Assembly: GCA_934234035.1 (NCBI GenBank)
Contig: CAKQHH010000048.1
Coordinates: forward strand, 1 to 6,568
Length of the DNA: 6,568 nucleotides
Reading direction: 5' to 3'
From: an uncultured Clostridia bacterium
Lineage (GTDB): Bacteria > Bacillota > Clostridia > Peptostreptococcales > Anaerovoracaceae
Positions 5,523-6,568 of the stretch are shown here, one piece after another. The stretch's first letter is position 1; each line of letters starts with the position of its first letter. The notes below the pieces were generated by a model. That model worked only from the letters and a program-made list of their open reading frames with translations. It did no database searches and was not told the DNA's origin. A program made the position numbers and the translations under genes.

Positions 5523-6437
5523 ATGGATTTTAAACAGATTGAAGCTTTTGTAAACGTGGTTCGGTATAAGAGTTTCAGCCGAGCTGCAGATGCTACTTTC
5601 TTTACGCAGCCAACGATCAGCACCCACATCAGCATCTTGGAGAAGGAGCTGGGGACGAAACTTCTGGATCGGAAGGGACGAATTGTGGAAATGACCCCCC
5701 AGGGGCGTCAGTTCTACAAGTATGCGGTAGAGATGGTGAACACCCGGGCACAGGCGATTGATGCGTTGGACAAGGACAGCGATAAGGTGGAGGGGGTTCT
5801 GGAACTTCAGACTTCATCCATTCCGGGAATTACCTTTCTTCCGGAGATGCTGGCGGGATTTCGCAAAGAACACACGAAGACCATGTTCTATGTGGATCAG
5901 TCCGACAGTGCGACCGTAGCGGACAACATCTGCGAGCGCCGCGGCGAACTTGGTTTTGTGGGGGAGAAAGGGAACAACCCGAACCTGGAGTACAACAAAC
6001 TGTTCTCCGACCGCTCGGTACTGGTGGTGCCCAACGGCATGTTCACGGATTCAGAGGAAGTGGACATTGAAGAAATCGTAGGGCTGCCGTTTATTTGGAG
6101 GGAAAACGGCTCCGCAACGCAGAAGTCCTTCGAGGATGCAGTGATTCGAAAGGGATACGATCGAACCAGCTTTGAAGTGGTGGCCATGTTCAACGATTTG
6201 GATGCGATTATTCGTTCCGTGGAGTCGGGGCTGGGAGTGTCCATCCTGTCGGAACAGACCGTGGCAAAGCTGAGCTCCCCGGGCATCCGTGCGGTGAATA
6301 TCAACGGTTTCAATGTGAACCGGGATTTCTACATGATTAACATGAAGAGCGTGGCGCTGTCACCGGTGGCGGAATCCTTTAAACAGTATGTTCTGGAGAG
6401 ACGACCGGCCGGCAGTCGGAAGAGCAAGAAGAAATAA
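5523..6437 (+). CDS. LysR-type transcriptional regulator
   Basis: The protein has 304 residues, the usual LysR length. The N-terminal winged helix-turn-helix (about 1-60) is clear: FVNVVRYKSFSRAAD, then TQPTISTHISILEKELG and LLDR (48-50 closes the match), with the recognition helix near 28-38. A linker helix (about 60-88) leads to a periplasmic-binding-like effector domain (about 90-292) with ELQTSSIPG at its start and SVESGLGVSILSEQTV near its end. The tail RRPAGSRKSKKK is strongly basic and lacks a known role. The style recalls clostridial CysL-like regulators, but no target or ligand can be named. It has its own promoter and is separated from thrC by a terminator. LysR genes are usually autoregulated and often control a neighbouring divergent promoter; here that would be hom/thrC or genes to the right, which is inference. 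Confidence 0.93.
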   Translation: MDFKQIEAFVNVVRYKSFSRAADATFFTQPTISTHISILEKELGTKLLDRKGRIVEMTPQGRQFYKYAVEMVNTRAQAIDALDKDSDKVEGVLELQTSSIPGITFLPEMLAGFRKEHTKTMFYVDQSDSATVADNICERRGELGFVGEKGNNPNLEYNKLFSDRSVLVVPNGMFTDSEEVDIEEIVGLPFIWRENGSATQKSFEDAVIRKGYDRTSFEVVAMFNDLDAIIRSVESGLGVSILSEQTVAKLSSPGIRAVNINGFNVNRDFYMINMKSVALSPVAESFKQYVLERRPAGSRKSKKK

Positions 6438-6520
6438 TGTGGATTTTTCTCATTAAAATGTTTTCCATATAAAAAAGGTGTGGCAGATGCCCAATGTCAT
6501 TAAGTTAAGGTTACAGAAAT

Positions 6521-6559
6521 AAGAGTTCTATATCATAAGTGACGTAGGGCTCTTTTTTT
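6521..6559 (+). terminator. Probable Rho-independent terminator after the LysR gene
   Basis: AAGAGTTC (6521-6528) pairs with GGGCTCTT (6547-6554) through 8 bp, two of them G-U. The 18-nt loop can fold an inner TCA/TGA helix around TAAG. Seven T (6553-6559) follow. It is 83 nt after the LysR stop, the only such signal on that transcript in the window. It could also be an attenuator for a gene beyond the right edge. The rest of 6438-6520 holds no recognised gene. Confidence 0.6.
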
Positions 6560-6568
6560 ATAAATCAC

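Noticed and set aside
6521..6568. Possible insertion-sequence terminus at the right edge
   Set aside because: The hairpin and GGCTCTT-like bases faintly recall ISL3-type ends, but no transposase, partner repeat or target duplication is visible, and a terminator explains it.

Overview
The window carries a threonine/lysine-pathway gene cluster from a low-to-mid GC Firmicute. A Clostridia-like host is an inference from the protein style of the aspartate kinase, threonine synthase and LysR regulator, the strong AGGAG-type ribosome binding sites and the A+T-rich intergenic regions. Species cannot be read from the sequence.

Layout. Positions 1-233 are the 3' end of a group II intron on the + strand: the last 48 codons of its intron-encoded protein, then a clear domain V and a domain VI with a bulged branch-point A. 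The intron ends about 13 nt from the stop codon of asd, which is read from the opposite strand. Positions 247-3745 are a tight minus-strand operon transcribed hom -> lysC -> asd (homoserine dehydrogenase, aspartate kinase, aspartate-semialdehyde dehydrogenase), with gaps of 3 and 13 nt. Positions 3746-3886 are a divergent A+T-rich control region with three small inverted repeats and a good thrC promoter. Positions 3887-5359 encode threonine synthase (thrC, + strand), closed by a strong U-tract terminator at 5406-5447. A well-formed promoter (5455-5483) then drives a LysR-type regulator (5523-6437). The last 131 bases hold no recognised gene and end with a second terminator-like hairpin (6521-6559).

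Together the enzymes perform aspartate -> aspartyl-phosphate (LysC) -> aspartate semialdehyde (Asd) -> homoserine (Hom), and then O-phosphohomoserine -> threonine (ThrC). Aspartate semialdehyde also feeds diaminopimelate and lysine. Homoserine kinase (ThrB), needed between Hom and ThrC, is not in the window. The LysR regulator is a candidate controller of the divergent hom/thrC promoters, but this rests on proximity and on the dyads only.

Most of the window is ordinary primary metabolism. The points worth a second look are the intron placed directly behind the operon, apparently in place of its terminator; the dyad-rich divergent promoter; the short C-terminus of Hom; and a tiny ORF abutting the last hairpin. 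I see no clearly novel system.
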